Positions 38,431 to 52,617 are shown, counted from the first letter of the stretch. The stretch is 64,000 bases of DNA from Phenylobacterium sp. J367 (GCF_024699985.1 NZ_JAJONA010000001.1:4532501-4596500); one strand, 5' to 3'. Made by a program: numbers and translations. Notes: generated by a model not told the origin, from the letters alone.

Positions 38431-40762
38431 ATGTCCCCGCCCGAATCCCAGTCCGAGTACCAGCCCCCTGCCCCGCGCGTCGGCGATCTGGCGCGCGTCG
38501 ACGCGCGGCCCGGCGACTACCTCGAGGGCCTGAACCCCGAGCAGCGCGAGGCCGTGGAGGCGACCGAGGGGCCCGTGCTCGTGCTCGCCGGCGCCCGGCA
38601 CCGGCAAGACCCGCGTGCTGACCACCCGCCTCGCCCACATCCTGGCCACCGGCCGGGCGCGGCCTTGGGAGCTGCTGGCCGTCACCTTCACCAACAAGGC
38701 CGCCCGCGAGATGCGGGAGCGGATCACCCACATGATCGGCGGCCAGGCCGAGGGTCTGCGCTGGCTGGGCACCTTCCACTCCGTGGCCGCCCAGATCCTG
38801 CGCCGCCATGCCGAACTGGTGGGGCTGAAGTCCAACTACACCATCCTTGACGACGACGATCAGGAGCGCCTGCTCAAGCAGATCCTCCAGGCCGAGAACA
38901 TCGACGCCAAGCGCTGGCCGGCGAAGATGCTGGCCGGCCTGATCGACCACTGGAAGAACCGCGGCTGGCGCCCGGACCAACTCCCGGCGGCCGAGAACAC
39001 CCAGTTCGCCAACGGCCGCGGCCAGGCGATGTACCGCCTCTATCAGGAGCGCCTGCGGGTCCTGAACGCCTGCGACTTCGGCGACCTGCTGCTGCACAAC
39101 ATCACCATCTTCACCAGCCAGCCGGACGTGCTCGCCGAGTATCACGACCGCTTCCGCTACCTGCTGGTCGACGAGTACCAGGACACCAACGTCGCCCAGT
39201 ACCTCTGGCTGCGACTTCTGGCCCAGGCCCGCCAGAACGTCTGCTGCGTCGGCGACGACGACCAGTCGATCTATGGCTGGCGCGGCGCCGAGGTGGACAA
39301 CATCCTGCGCTTCGAGCGCGACTTCCCCGGCGCCAAGGTCGTGCGCCTGGAGCGCAACTACCGCTCGACGAGCCACATCCTGGCCGCTGCCTCGGGCCTG
39401 ATCGCCGCCAACAAGGGCCGGCTCGGCAAGACCCTCTGGACCGAGGCCGAGGGCGGCGAGAAGGTCATCGTCCGCGGCGTCTGGGACGGCGACGCCGAGA
39501 GCCGGCTGATCGCCGACGAGGTGGAGAAGGCCAAGCGTAGCGGCCGCAAGTACAAGGACATGGCGATCCTGGTCCGGGCGTCGTTCCAGATGCGGTCCTT
39601 CGAAGAGCGCTTCGCCCTGCTCCAGATCCCGCTGAAGATCATCGGCGGCCAGCGGTTCTTCGAGCGGGCCGAAATCCGCGACGCCCACGCCTACCTGAGG
39701 CTCATCCAGTCCGAGGCCGACGACCTGGCCTTCGAACGGATCGTCAACCAGCCGAAGCGCGGCATCGGCGACACCACCGTCCAGAAACTGCTGCAGATCG
39801 CCCGGCTGAACGGCGTGCCCGTGGTCCATGCCGCCCGCCAGGTGGTGCTGACCGACGAGCTGGCCGCGCGGACTCGAACCTCGCTGTCGAACTTCCTGCG
39901 CGACCTCGACCGGTGGCGCGCCGACGCCGAGCGGATCGCGCACCCCCGCCTCATGGAGCAGATCCTCGAGGAGAGCGGCTACACCGACATGCTGAAGCTC
40001 GACCGCGGGCCGCAGGCGCAGGGGCGGCTCGAAAACCTCAAGGAACTGGTCAACTCCATGGCGGCCCACGACACGCTGGAGGCCTACCTGGAGCACGTCT
40101 CGCTGGTGCTGGACCTTGAGCGCGACGCCGGCGACGACGCGGTGCAGATGATGACGCTGCACCAGGCCAAGGGGCTGGAGTTCCCGCTGGTCTTCCTGCC
40201 GGGCTGGGAGGAAGGCGTCTTCCCGTCCCAGCGCAGCATGGACGAGAAGGGCGAGAAAGGCCTCGAGGAGGAACGCCGGCTGGCCTACGTCGGCATCACC
40301 CGGGCCCGCGAGGAAGCGCGCATCTCCTTTGCCGCCAATCGCCAGGTCTATGGCAGGTGGACCAGCCAGCTCCCGTCGCGGTTCGTGGACGAGCTGCCCT
40401 TGGCCAACGTCGAGGCGAGTTCCGAGACCGGCTACTACGGCGGCGGACCCGGCATGCAGCAGCACGGCAGCCGCTGGGACGAGAGCCCGTCCTTCGGCGC
40501 CGGATATTCCTCCCCCGGCTGGAAGCGCGCCCAGGCCGCCAACTACCGCGGCAGCCATCCCGGCCGCCAGCAGGTGATCGAGGGCGAGGGACGCCTCGTC
40601 GCCGAGAGCTCCGCGGCCAGCGCCTACAAGCGCGGCGACCGCGTGTTCCACATCAAGTTCGGCTACGGCCAGGTCCGCGGCGTCGACGGCAACAAGCTCA
40701 CCGTCGACTTCGAGAAGGCCGGCGAGAAGAAGGTGCTCGACAGCTTCGTGGAGAAGGCCTGA
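38431..40762 (+). CDS. uvrD: UvrD/PcrA family ATP-dependent DNA helicase (one indel)
   Basis: An SF1A helicase of about 776 residues in nucleotide-excision or mismatch repair and replication restart. Motifs: NPEQREAVEATEGPVLVLAG (Q motif and Walker A), FTNKAAREM, VDEYQDTN (Walker B), GDDDQSIYGWRGAE, RLERNYRST, TLHQAKGLEFPLVFL and YVGITRAREEA. The C-terminal Tudor-like segment ends KKVLDSFVEKA. Walker A is interrupted by one extra C in 38594-38596; removing it gives GAGTGKT. ATG 38431 is close to a candidate -10 element. Confidence 0.93.
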
Positions 40763-40765
40763 GGC

Positions 40766-41251
40766 CTAGGCCCGGCGGCCGAACCGCCGCGCCGCCAGCG
40801 CGCCCATGCCCGCCAGCAGCGCCACGCCGCCGGCGACCAGGGCCGCGATGCCCAGGGCGGGGACCCCGGCCTTCGGCGCAGGCGGCGCGCCGGGCGTGCT
40901 CGGTGCAAGCGCAGCGGACGGCGGCTTCGGCGGCTCCGACTCCGGCTCGGCCTTCACCTGTTCAGCGGCGATCTCGCCCACCGGGGCCAGGACGGCGGCG
41001 ACCGGCGCCGCGGCGATGTCGCTGCGCCTGAAGCTCACCTTCGCCGCCCCCGGATCCACGTGCGCCTGGAAGCCGTGCTGGCTCCAGGTCTTTGCGTGCG
41101 GCTTCTCCGCGTCGGCCCACCAGGCCCGGCCGGACCTGGCGACCTTCGGCAGGGGAAAGCCCAGCACCTCCTCGATCTCGGCAAAGCTCGCCTGCCATTC
41201 CGGACCTTCATGGCCCGCCAGGCGTTCCGACAAGGGTTGGTATTTCTTCAT
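40766..41251 (-). CDS. DUF7662-like domain protein with C-terminal membrane anchor
   Basis: A 161-residue protein. Residues 1-75 (KYQPLSERLAG, ASFAEIEEVLGFPLPKVAR, RAWWADAEKPHAKTW) match a small domain of unknown function (DUF7662 to my recollection) found alone or in defence-related proteins. A Pro/Ala-rich linker and one transmembrane helix (VPALGIAALVAGGVALLAGM) with a basic end follow. The role is unknown; attaching this domain to a membrane anchor is unusual. Confidence 0.7.
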   Translation of the reverse strand: MKKYQPLSERLAGHEGPEWQASFAEIEEVLGFPLPKVARSGRAWWADAEKPHAKTWSQHGFQAHVDPGAAKVSFRRSDIAAAPVAAVLAPVGEIAAEQVKAEPESEPPKPPSAALAPSTPGAPPAPKAGVPALGIAALVAGGVALLAGMGALAARRFGRRA

Positions 41252-41372
41252 GCCATGGTCTCCCGCGGGGGCTGAACGCGTGGAGGCACAGATGGCGCCA
41301 GCTTGGCGCTGAACCAACCCACGAGTTGCGCGCTGTAGCGGCCTTGGAACCAAACAGACGAAGGTTAGCGCC

Positions 41373-41870
41373 GTGGACTGGAGTAAGCCTCTCCTGGGGA
41401 TCGGGATCGCCGCCGCCTCGGGCCTGCTGCTCGGCGGGGCGATGAAGCCGGATCTGGGCGCGGGCGACCGGCCCGAGGGCCCGCAGATCTTCGCCGGCTG
41501 GTCAGGCGCGCGCTCCACGGGCCCCTTCGACGACGGCCGCACCCTCGCCTATGTGGAAGGCCAACTCCCCGACTACGTCGTCGGCACCGACTGGAAAACC
41601 GTGGCCTGGCAGGAGGGGCCTGAGCCGGTCGAGGTCGCGCCGGCCGCCGAGGCCAGCGCCTTCGACGCCGCGGCCCATGAGCCTGTGCAATATGCCGCCG
41701 CCCGTTGGGAGGAGCCACCGCCCGAGGCGCCGAGCTATCCGTCCTTGTCCGGCGGGGTGAGGTACGACCATGCCCGCCCGGCCGAGGCCGCCCCGCCCCC
41801 GCCGCCGGCGTTCGACGAGGAGGTCATGCCCGAGGCGACCGGGGACACCACGGTCATCGTCGAGGGCTGA
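41373..41870 (+). CDS. Hypothetical exported or membrane-anchored protein
   Basis: A 165-residue acidic protein starting at GTG 41373 (AAGG eight bases upstream) with a hydrophobic N-terminus (LLGIGIAAASGLLLGGAM) and a Pro/Glu-rich body containing LPDYVVGTDWKTVAW. No family is recognised. It is divergent from the DUF7662-like gene and lies 42 bp before prmA. Confidence 0.6.
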   Translation: MDWSKPLLGIGIAAASGLLLGGAMKPDLGAGDRPEGPQIFAGWSGARSTGPFDDGRTLAYVEGQLPDYVVGTDWKTVAWQEGPEPVEVAPAAEASAFDAAAHEPVQYAAARWEEPPPEAPSYPSLSGGVRYDHARPAEAAPPPPPAFDEEVMPEATGDTTVIVEG

Positions 41871-41884
41871 ACCCCATAGCCATC

Positions 41885-41911
41885 CCGCGCTCCGCCCTTT
41901 AAGGGGCGCGG
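41885..41911 (+). promoter_or_regulatory. Hairpin covering the prmA ribosome binding site
   Basis: CCGCGC (41885-41890) can pair with GCGCGG (41906-41911), with an inner CCCTTTAAGGGG that includes the AAGGGG Shine-Dalgarno sequence six bases before ATG 41913. It could limit translation or be chance in GC-rich DNA. Confidence 0.3.
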
Positions 41912-41912
41912 C

Positions 41913-42778
41913 ATGAGCGACGACGCGTTCCAGATCACCGCCCGCGGGCCCCGCGCCGAGGCCGAGGCCGCCGCGGCCATGCTGGACGAGACCCCAGCCA
42001 CCGAGACCCTCACCTACTCGATCCTCGAGGAGGACGAGGACCACGACATCTGGCGGATCGACGCCTTCCCGACGAGCAACGAGGAGCGCGACGCGGCCCT
42101 CGAAGTGCTGGCCGCTCGTCCCGGGCTGCGGGTGGGCTCCGAGAAGCTCGCCGATGCCGACTGGCTGGCGATGGCGCTGTCCGGTCTTCCGCCGGTCCGC
42201 GCCGGCCGCTTCTTCGTCTATGGGGCCCACGACAAGGGCCTGGCCCCGGCCAGCACCGTCAACCTGCGCATCGAGGCGGGCGCCGCCTTCGGCACCGGCC
42301 ACCACGGCACCACCGTCGGCTGCCTGCAGGCGTTCAACGACCTGCTCAAGGCGCAGCGGTTCGAGCGCGTGCTGGACGTCGGCTGCGGCACGGGCGTGCT
42401 GGCCATCGCGGCGGCCCGTACCGGCAGCCGCGTCGCCATCGGCACCGATATCGACGCCCCGTCCGTCCGGATCGCCAACGAGAACGCCGCCCTCAACCAG
42501 TCGAACGCGCGCTTCATCCACGCCAGCGGCCTCGACGACCAGAAGGTCCGCGCCGAGGGCCCTTACGACCTGGTGTTCGCCAACATCCTGGCTCCCCGCT
42601 GGTGGCGCTCAGCCACGACATCAAGCTCGCCCTGAAGCCGGGCGGCCTGGCGATCCTGTCGGGCCTGCTGCGCACCCAGGAACGTCGCGTGCTGGCCGCC
42701 TATACGTCCAAGGGCTTCCGCCTCGTGCGGCGCCTGCACCGCGACGCCTGGGCGACGCTGGTCCTGAAGCGGGCCTAG
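41913..42778 (+). CDS. prmA: Ribosomal protein L11 methyltransferase (one indel)
   Basis: A methyltransferase of about 288 residues that trimethylates ribosomal protein L11 using SAM. It has the PrmA signature [14 protein letters not shown], then the SAM motif [17 protein letters not shown] and FANILA (post-motif). A missing C in the run at 42594-42597 shifts the last 60 residues, which resume as [20 protein letters not shown]. The TAG stop shares CTAG with the convergent GIY-YIG gene. Confidence 0.92.
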
Positions 42779-43125
42779 CCGAAGACCTTCTTCGCCGGGA
42801 GCTCAGCCTGCCAGTGGGCCAGACGGTCCTTGAGCTGGCTCTCGATGCCGTAGGTCCCGAGCTCCTCGGTGTCGATCGCCTCGACGATCTCGTAGGCGAG
42901 AGCATCGGGCCCATGCCGCAGATGGGCGGCGAGAAGGTCGCGATGCAGCCGTCCGCCGCCGCCCATCTTCAGCGAGAACGCGATCGCGTTCCGCTGCTGG
43001 CCAAGGTTCTTCGAGATGCCGACCCAGGCCTCGCCGGTCGCCGCGCAGCGCACGGCGAAGACGCCCACCTGGGGCTTCTGCTCCTTGTAGTCGCGGATCA
43101 GCGCGCGGCGGTCGGACTTGCTCAT
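42775..43125 (-). CDS. GIY-YIG domain family protein
   Basis: A 116-residue protein with the GIY-YIG-like fold: [18 protein letters not shown] carries the diverged GVF...WVG pair, followed by [17 protein letters not shown] and an acidic helix. It belongs to a stand-alone, short bacterial GIY-YIG group; nuclease activity is unproven because the motif is degenerate. ATG 43125. Divergent from the aminopeptidase gene. Confidence 0.78.
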   Translation of the reverse strand: MSKSDRRALIRDYKEQKPQVGVFAVRCAATGEAWVGISKNLGQQRNAIAFSLKMGGGGRLHRDLLAAHLRHGPDALAYEIVEAIDTEELGTYGIESQLKDRLAHWQAELPAKKVFG

Positions 43126-43221
43126 GGCCCTCCCGTACGCGGCATCCGGTTCGCCGTCAATTATACCCGGGTGAAATAGCCTGCCTTTGCCCCGCCATGG
43201 GAAGCGACTAAATCCCTTCCC

Positions 43222-45033
43222 ATGCGCCAGACCTTCGACGAAACCACCGACCGTTCCTTCGGCCCCCGGCATGTGCCGCTGATCCGCCAGGCCATGGCCG
43301 AGCAGGGCCTCGACGGCTTCCTCGTGCCGCACGAGGACGAGCACCAGAACGAATACCTGCCCGCCGCCAACGACCGGCTGGCCTGGGCCACCGGATTCAC
43401 CGGGTCGGCCGGCGCGGCGGTGATCCTGAAGGACAAGGCCGCCGTCTTCGTGGATGGCCGCTACACCCTGCAGGTCCGCGACCAGGTCGACCAGGGCGTC
43501 TTCGAGATCCGCGACCTCGTGGAAGGCGGCGTGCCGGCCTATCTCGAGACCGCCGCCGGCTCGGGCCAGAAGATCGGCTACGACCCGCGCCTGCACAGCC
43601 CGGACGCCCTGGAGCGCCTGAAGGCCGCCGCCTCCAAGGCCGGCGCGGAGCTCCGTCCCGTGACGCCCAATCCGCTGGACAAGGCCTGGGGCGAGGCCCG
43701 GCCGCCGCAGCCGACGGCCCCGGTCGTCCCTCATCCGCAGGAATACGCCGGCGAGGATTCCGCCTCGAAGCGCGCCCGCATCGGCGGGTCGCTCCCCGGC
43801 GGAGCCGACGCCGCGGTCCTCACGGCGCCCGCCTCCATCGCCTGGCTGTTCAACATCCGCGGCGGCGACGTCATCCGCTCGCCCCTGCCGCTCGGCCAGG
43901 CGATCCTGAACCGCGACGGGTCGGCCCGGCTGTTCCTTGATCCGCAGAAGGTCACGCCGGAACTGCCGGCCTGGCTCGGCAATCAGGTGCGCCTGGAGAC
44001 GCCCGAGGACCTGCCCCAGGCCATCGCCGAGCTGCGTGGACGGAAGGTGGTGGTCGATCCGGGCCAGTCCTCGGCCTGGTACTTCGAGGCCCTGGCCGGC
44101 GCCGGAGCCGAGGCGGTCCGCGCCGACGACCCTTGCGCGCTCCCCGCGCGGCCAAGAACGAGGTGGAGATCCAGGGCGCGCGCAACGCTCACGCCCGCGA
44201 CGGGGCGGCGGTCACCCGCTTCCTGCACTGGCTGGCCACCGAGGGGCAGATCAACCCGCCCGACGAGATCACCGCCGTGAAGACCCTGGAGGGCTTCCGG
44301 GAGGCCACCGGGGCGCTGAAGGACCTCTCCTTCGACACCATCGCCGGGGCCGCCTCCAACGGCGCCATCGTCCACTACCGCCCAACCGAGCGGCTCAACA
44401 AGCGCGCCGAGCCGGGCTCCCTGCTCCTGGTGGATTCCGGCGCCCAGTACCTCGACGGCACCACGGACATCACGCGCACGGTGGCCATTGGCGAACCCAC
44501 GCAGGAGATGCGCGAACGCTTCACCCTGGTCCTGAAGGGCAACTTGGCGCTGGCGGCCATCCGCTTCCCCGCCGGCACCACCGGCTCGGCTCTGGATGCG
44601 CTCGCCCGCGCGCCGCTCTGGGCCTACGGCCTCGACTACGACCACGGGACCGGCCATGGCGTCGGCAGCTACCTGGGCGTCCACGAGGGGCCTCAGCGGA
44701 TCTCCAAGGCGCCGAACAACGTCGCGCTGCGCCCCCGGCATGATCCTCTCCAACGAGCCCGGCTACTACAAGGAAGGCGCCTACGGCATCCGGATCGAGA
44801 ACCTGCAGGTGGTCACCGCCCCCACCGACATCCCGGGCGGCGAGCGGCCGATGATGGGCTTCGAGACCCTGACGCTGGCGCCGATCGACCGGCGGCTGAT
44901 CGAGCCCAAGCTGCTCACCGACGCCGAGCGCGCCCAGCTCAACGCCTATCACGCCCGCGTTCTGGCCGTAGTCGGGCCGCAGGTGGAGCCCACGGTGCGG
45001 ACCTGGCTCGAACAGGCCACGGCGCCGGTCTGA
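43222..45033 (+). CDS. pepP: Xaa-Pro aminopeptidase, M24B family (two indels)
   Basis: A long aminopeptidase P of about 603 residues, as in eukaryotic-type APP1, that removes N-terminal residues before proline. Two creatinase-like N-terminal domains (GFLVPHEDEHQNEYLPAAN; AWLFNIRGGDVIRSPLPLG) precede the pita-bread catalytic domain with metal ligands in LLVDSGAQYLDGTTDITRT, GTGHGVGSYLGVHEGPQ, NEPGYYKEGAYG and IRIENL. One C is missing at 44142-44145 and one C is extra at 44732-44736; the changes cancel. A methyltransferase gene follows 4 bp later. Confidence 0.92.
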
Positions 45034-45037
45034 GGCC

Positions 45038-48208
<3,171 letters not shown>

Positions 48209-48243
48209 GGCGCGGACCCTAGCCGATCCCGCGCCGGAGAAAA

Positions 48244-49934
48244 CTAGGCCCCGATCAGCGCCCGGGCCGCGGCGCGGGCGGCGTCGGTGATCTGGGCGCC
48301 CGCCAGCATGCGGGCGATCTCCTCCTCGCGGGCGTCCGGCGACAGGACCTCGACGGCCGTGCGCGCCACCTCCCCGGCTTTCGAAATCCGCCAGTGAGCC
48401 TCCGCCCGGGCCGCCACCTGCGGCGAGTGGGTGACGACCAGCACCTGGGCGTCGCCGGCCAGCTTCTTGAGGCGCAGGCCCACCGCGTCTGCCACCGCGC
48501 CGCCCACCCCCTGGTCCACCTCGTCGAAGATCATCAACGGCTGTGGCCCGCCGCTGCGGCCGGCCAGCGCCGCCTTCAGCGCGAGCGCGAAGCGGGCGAG
48601 CTCTCCTCCGGACGCGATGGCGCCCAGGTCGCCGAACGGCGCCCCGGGTTGGTGGCGATCTCGAACGCCACGCGGTCGAGGCCGGCCGGCCCCGCACGGT
48701 CCTCGGACAACGGCTCGACAGCGACGCGGAAGCGGGCCTTCTCCAGCTTTAGCGGGCCCAGCTCGTCCATCACGGCGGCGGCCAGCCGGTCGCCGACGGC
48801 GCGGCGGGCGGCGGTGAGGTCCCTGGCGGCGTCGAGGTAGGCGTCGCGAGCAGCGGCCAGTTCGGCTTCGGCCGCCTTCAGGGCCCCCTCGGAGTTCTCC
48901 ACGGCCCGGAGGCGCTCGGCGAAGCGTACGCGCAGGATCGGCAGCTCCTCCACCGAGACGTTCAGCTTGCGGGCGAGGCCGCGCAGGTCGAACAACCGCT
49001 CCTCGGTCTTCTCCAGGCGGTCGGGCTCGAACTCGAAGGCTTCGGCCGCCGCGTCGATGGCGGCCTCGGCCTCGCCGGCCTCGATCAGCACGCGGTCAAG
49101 GGCTTCGGACGCCTGGGTGAGCCGGCCGACGGCCGAGCCGTCCGCCGCCGCCCCGGCGGTCACCGCCCGCTCCCGCGCCCGCTCCAGCGCCCGGATCGCG
49201 CCGGCGACCCTCCCGCCCAGGCCATCGAAGGTCTCGCGCGCCTGGGAAATGTCAGCCAGCGCCTTCTCCGCCGCGCCGAGCACGGCGCGTTCCTCCGCGA
49301 GTTGGGTCTCCTCCCCTTCCCTCGGATCGAGCCGGTCGAGCTCGGAGAGGCGAAGCTGCAGTTCCTCGGTCTCGGCGGCCCAGCGGCCGACGGCCTCACG
49401 CAGGGCGTCGGCCCGCTCGCGGGCTTCGCGCCAGCTTTTCCAGTGTTGGGCGACGGTCCCGGCCTGGGCCCCGACATCACCGTAGGCGTCCAGCAGCGGC
49501 CGGTGCGTGCGGGCGTCCAGCAGGCCGACGGTTTCGTGCTGGCCGTGCACCTCCAGCAGCAGCTCGCCGACCTCCTTGAGCACGCCCACGCCGGTCGCCT
49601 GGTCGTTGACGAAGGCGCGGCTGCGGCCGTCGGCAGCCAGGGTGCGACGAAGCACCAGGTCCTCGTCCTTGGCGTAGGACAGTCCCTTCTCCTCGAGGAG
49701 GTCCCAGACCGGGTGGCTGGCGGCCGGCGCGAAGACCGCGGAAACCGCCGCCTGTGGCGCACCCCGGCGGACGAGGCCGGCGTCGGCGCGGGCGCCTGTG
49801 GCCAAGCCTAGGGCGTCCAGGATGATCGACTTGCCGGCCCCTGTCTCGCCGGTAAGCGCGGTCAGGCCTGGCCCGATGGACAGGTCCAGGGCCTCGATGA
49901 GGACGACGTCGCGGATCCAGAGTCCGATGAGCAC
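48244..49934 (-). CDS. recN: DNA repair protein RecN (one indel)
   Basis: An SMC-like ATPase of about 563 residues in double-strand-break repair. It starts at GTG 49934 ([17 protein letters not shown]), with Walker [21 protein letters not shown], the RecN signature LLEVHGQHE, a long coiled-coil middle, the ABC signature [14 protein letters not shown] and Walker [15 protein letters not shown] missing C at 48642-48645 disrupts the frame just before the signature motif. It lies 35 bp upstream of ligA on the same strand. Confidence 0.93.
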
Positions 49935-49973
49935 GGCGGGAGGATCGCCCGGAATCAGGGCCTCGGGGAAGCC

Positions 49974-50915
49974 CTAGTTGTTCGCCTTAGGTTCCGTCGT
50001 CGCCGCGGTGTCGGTCGCAGGCGGCGCGGCGGCCGCAGCCGGCGGCGCAATGGTCTGCGACTTGTTCTTGACGAAGGGGATCTTCAGGAAGCCGCGCCGG
50101 CCGGACGCATTGTTCGGCTCGACCGCCGGACGAAGCCCGCGCGAGGTCAGCAGCTTGTGAGCATCGCCGTACCAGGCATCGCCCGGGAAGTTGTGGCCGA
50201 GCACCGCGCCGTTGCGCTTGGCCTCATCCAAGAGGCCGAGGGTCAGATAGGCCTCGACCAGGCGATAGAGGGCTTCCGGCGTGTGGCTGGTGGTTTGGAA
50301 GCGGTCGACGACGGTCCGGAACCGGCCGATGGCGGCCAGCGTGTCGCCGTTCCGCAGGTACCAGCGGCCGATGGTCATTTCCTTGCCGGCCAACTGGTCG
50401 TTGACCATGTCGATCTTCAGGCGGGCGTCGGCGGCGTACTCCGAGCGCGGATAGCGCTGGACGACTTCCTGCAGGTTGCCGAGCGCCTGGCCCGTGGCCG
50501 CCTGGTCGCGGCCCACGTCGACGATCTGCTCGAAGTAGCAGATGGCCTTGATGTAGTGGGCGTAGGCGGCCGCCGGATTGCCCGGATAGAGCTGGATGAA
50601 GCGGTCGGCGTCGCCGATCGCCTCCACATAGTCGTTCGACTGATAGTGAGCGAAGGCCTGCATAAGGATCGCGCGGCGCGACCACTCCGAATAGGGGTGC
50701 TGGCGTTCCACTTCCTGGAAGTAGTTCACCGCCTGATCCCACTGGCGGCGGTCGAGACGGTCCGCACCGGTGGCGTAGAGCAGCTCCACCGGACGCTCCT
50801 CATAGACGAGCCGGGGCTTTTTCTGGCGGCCGGCGCATCCGGTCAGGGCGAGAGCGCACACGCCGGCGATGAGAACCGGACGAGCCCACGAATTGCGAAG
50901 CAGAGACACCTTCAC
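49974..50915 (-). CDS. bamD: Outer-membrane assembly lipoprotein BamD
   Basis: A 313-residue lipoprotein of the BAM complex that folds outer-membrane beta-barrels. A lipobox LALTGC places the acylated cysteine at about residue 27. TPR repeats follow: LLYATGADRLDRRQWDQAVN, NYFQEVERQHPYSEWSRRAI, AIGDADRFIQLYPGNPAAAY and LGNLQEVVQRYPRSEYAADA. The C-terminus is Pro/Ala/Thr-rich. The start is GTG 50915 or, with better spacing to GAGG, GTG 50909. recN follows on the same strand. Confidence 0.94.
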   Translation of the reverse strand: MKVSLLRNSWARPVLIAGVCALALTGCAGRQKKPRLVYEERPVELLYATGADRLDRRQWDQAVNYFQEVERQHPYSEWSRRAILMQAFAHYQSNDYVEAIGDADRFIQLYPGNPAAAYAHYIKAICYFEQIVDVGRDQAATGQALGNLQEVVQRYPRSEYAADARLKIDMVNDQLAGKEMTIGRWYLRNGDTLAAIGRFRTVVDRFQTTSHTPEALYRLVEAYLTLGLLDEAKRNGAVLGHNFPGDAWYGDAHKLLTSRGLRPAVEPNNASGRRGFLKIPFVKNKSQTIAPPAAAAAPPATDTAATTEPKANN

Positions 50916-51036
50916 CTCAAGGACAGACGCGCGCCCCCACGCGAGGAGTCGCTTCTAAACCACGCCGGGCCGGACCCGCAAACGGAACCGGCCACAGGCG
51001 CTGCCATGCCGCGGGAAAGCGGCGGAGGTAGGGCGC

Positions 51037-51646
51037 TTAGAGACTTTCCTTCAGTTGCGCCACCTGCTGTTCGTGGGTGGTCTGCGGTTTCGGCAGGCCG
51101 ATCTGGTCGCTCACCATCTCGGCGAGCGAGGGGAACTCCGCGCGTTCGATGCGGTGGGTGTCGCCCCACAGGTCGGCGCGCATGAGGGCCTTCGGGCAGT
51201 GCAGGAAGGCCTCGCGGACCTCGATACGCAACACCGAACGCGGCGCTTTTCCGAACTCGATGAAGGCCTCGGCAAGGTCCTGGTCGTTCACGAGTTCGGC
51301 TCGGCCGTTCACCCGGTAGACGTCGTCCATGCCCGGGATCATGAACATCATCCCGATCTCGCCGGTTTCGGACAGGTTCTTCAGGCTGTCGATGCGGTTG
51401 TTGCCCGGCCGGTCGGGCATGAACAGCGCCTTGCCCGCCTCATCGACCTTCACGAAGCCTGGGCCGCCGCCGCGGGGCGAAACGTCGAGCCCGCCCTCCC
51501 CCCATCGTGCCGATCACCACGAAAGGCGAATGCGCGATGAACTTCCGACCGTGTGGATCGATGTGATCGATGGCCTTGGCGACAGTGAACTGATGCGGCG
51601 GCTTGTAGAGCCTCGCCAGCGCGGCCTGCATCGGCTCGTCGGTCAT
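51037..51646 (-). CDS. Pyridoxamine 5'-phosphate oxidase-fold FMN-binding protein (one indel)
   Basis: A PPOX-fold flavin-binding protein of about 202 residues, MSMEG_1061-like. After IDPHGRKFIAHSPFVVIGTM comes GFVKVDEAGKALFMPDRPGN and RIDSLKNLSETGEIGMMFMI, which match the FMN pocket of this group. One extra C in the six-base run 51498-51503 breaks the frame in the loop before DVSPRGG. A GAGGAGGCC ribosome site precedes ATG 51646. The substrate is unknown. Confidence 0.87.
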
Positions 51647-51708
51647 GGAAGGCCTCCTCTTCGGAGGCAGTCAACACCCGCTGCGAACGACTCGCAACAG
51701 CCCAGGCC

Positions 51709-52617
51709 TCAGACGGCCTCGGCGAGGTCTTCGACGAAGGTCTTCACGCGCCAGGCGGCCGGGCGCGCCAGGAGCGCGCGGACGAGCTGGTTGTTGATCG
51801 CATGGCCGGCCAGCGAGCCCTCGAAGCGGCCGACGATCGGCATGCCCAGGACATAGAGGTCGCCGATGGCGTCCAGAGCCTTGTGGCGCACGAACTCGTC
51901 CGGACGGCGCAGGCCTTCCGGGTTGAGGATACGGTCGCCCTCGATGACCACCGCGTTCTCCAGGCTGCCGCCGCGGGCCAGGCCCATGGCGCGCAGGGCT
52001 TCGACCTCGTGGGCGAAGCCGAAGGTCCGGCAATCGGCCAGTTCCCGGCGGAACGTCGGGCCATCCATCACCATGTCGATGGCCTGGGTGCCGATCACGG
52101 CGGTCGGGAAGCGGATCTCGAACGCCATCTCGAAGCGTTCGGCGGGCACCAGGGCGGCGCGCTTGTCGCCGTCCACGACCTCGATGACATCCAGGATCTC
52201 GATGTAGCGGCGCGCGGCGTCCTGCGCCCGGCGGCCGGCGCGGTCGAGGATGCGCACGAAGGGTTCGGACGAGCCGTCCATGATCGGCATCTCGGGGCCG
52301 TCGAGCTCGACGACCGCGTTGTCGACGCCCAGCATCACGAAGGCCGCCATCAGGTGTTCGATGGTGGAGACGGTGACCCCGGCGGCGTTGCCGATGACCG
52401 TGCCGAGCTGCGTCTTGCAGACCGCCCCGCCCGTCGCGGGCACGCGGTTGTCGCGGTCGATCACGTCCGTGCGGACGAAGACGATCCCATGGTCGACCGG
52501 AGCCGGACGCACGTCGACGCGCGTATAGGCGCCCGTGTGCACGCCGACGCCGGCAAAGAGCGCCGGGGCCCGGAGCGTGTGCTGGAACGCCCGGTCTTGA
52601 AATGCGTCTGCGGCCAA
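51709..52617 (-). CDS. lpxC: UDP-3-O-acyl-N-acetylglucosamine deacetylase LpxC
   Basis: A 302-residue zinc deacetylase, the committed step of lipid A synthesis. It contains [19 protein letters not shown], the zinc histidine in [51 protein letters not shown] and [14 protein letters not shown], with a second zinc histidine-aspartate pair. The start is taken as TTG 52617, nine bases after AGGA, which gives the usual LpxC length and an [17 protein letters not shown] opening. ftsZ lies upstream on the same strand but is separated by a terminator, so lpxC has its own promoter. Confidence 0.94.
   Translation of the reverse strand: MAADAFQDRAFQHTLRAPALFAGVGVHTGAYTRVDVRPAPVDHGIVFVRTDVIDRDNRVPATGGAVCKTQLGTVIGNAAGVTVSTIEHLMAAFVMLGVDNAVVELDGPEMPIMDGSSEPFVRILDRAGRRAQDAARRYIEILDVIEVVDGDKRAALVPAERFEMAFEIRFPTAVIGTQAIDMVMDGPTFRRELADCRTFGFAHEVEALRAMGLARGGSLENAVVIEGDRILNPEGLRRPDEFVRHKALDAIGDLYVLGMPIVGRFEGSLAGHAINNQLVRALLARPAAWRVKTFVEDLAEAV

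Noticed and set aside
38417-40651. 744-codon frame antisense to the UvrD-like helicase
   Set aside because: Complement of a conserved helicase; no recognisable protein features.
42775-43125. Homing endonuclease / mobile element for the GIY-YIG protein
   Set aside because: Short stand-alone family with degenerate motif, no intron or inserted host gene nearby.
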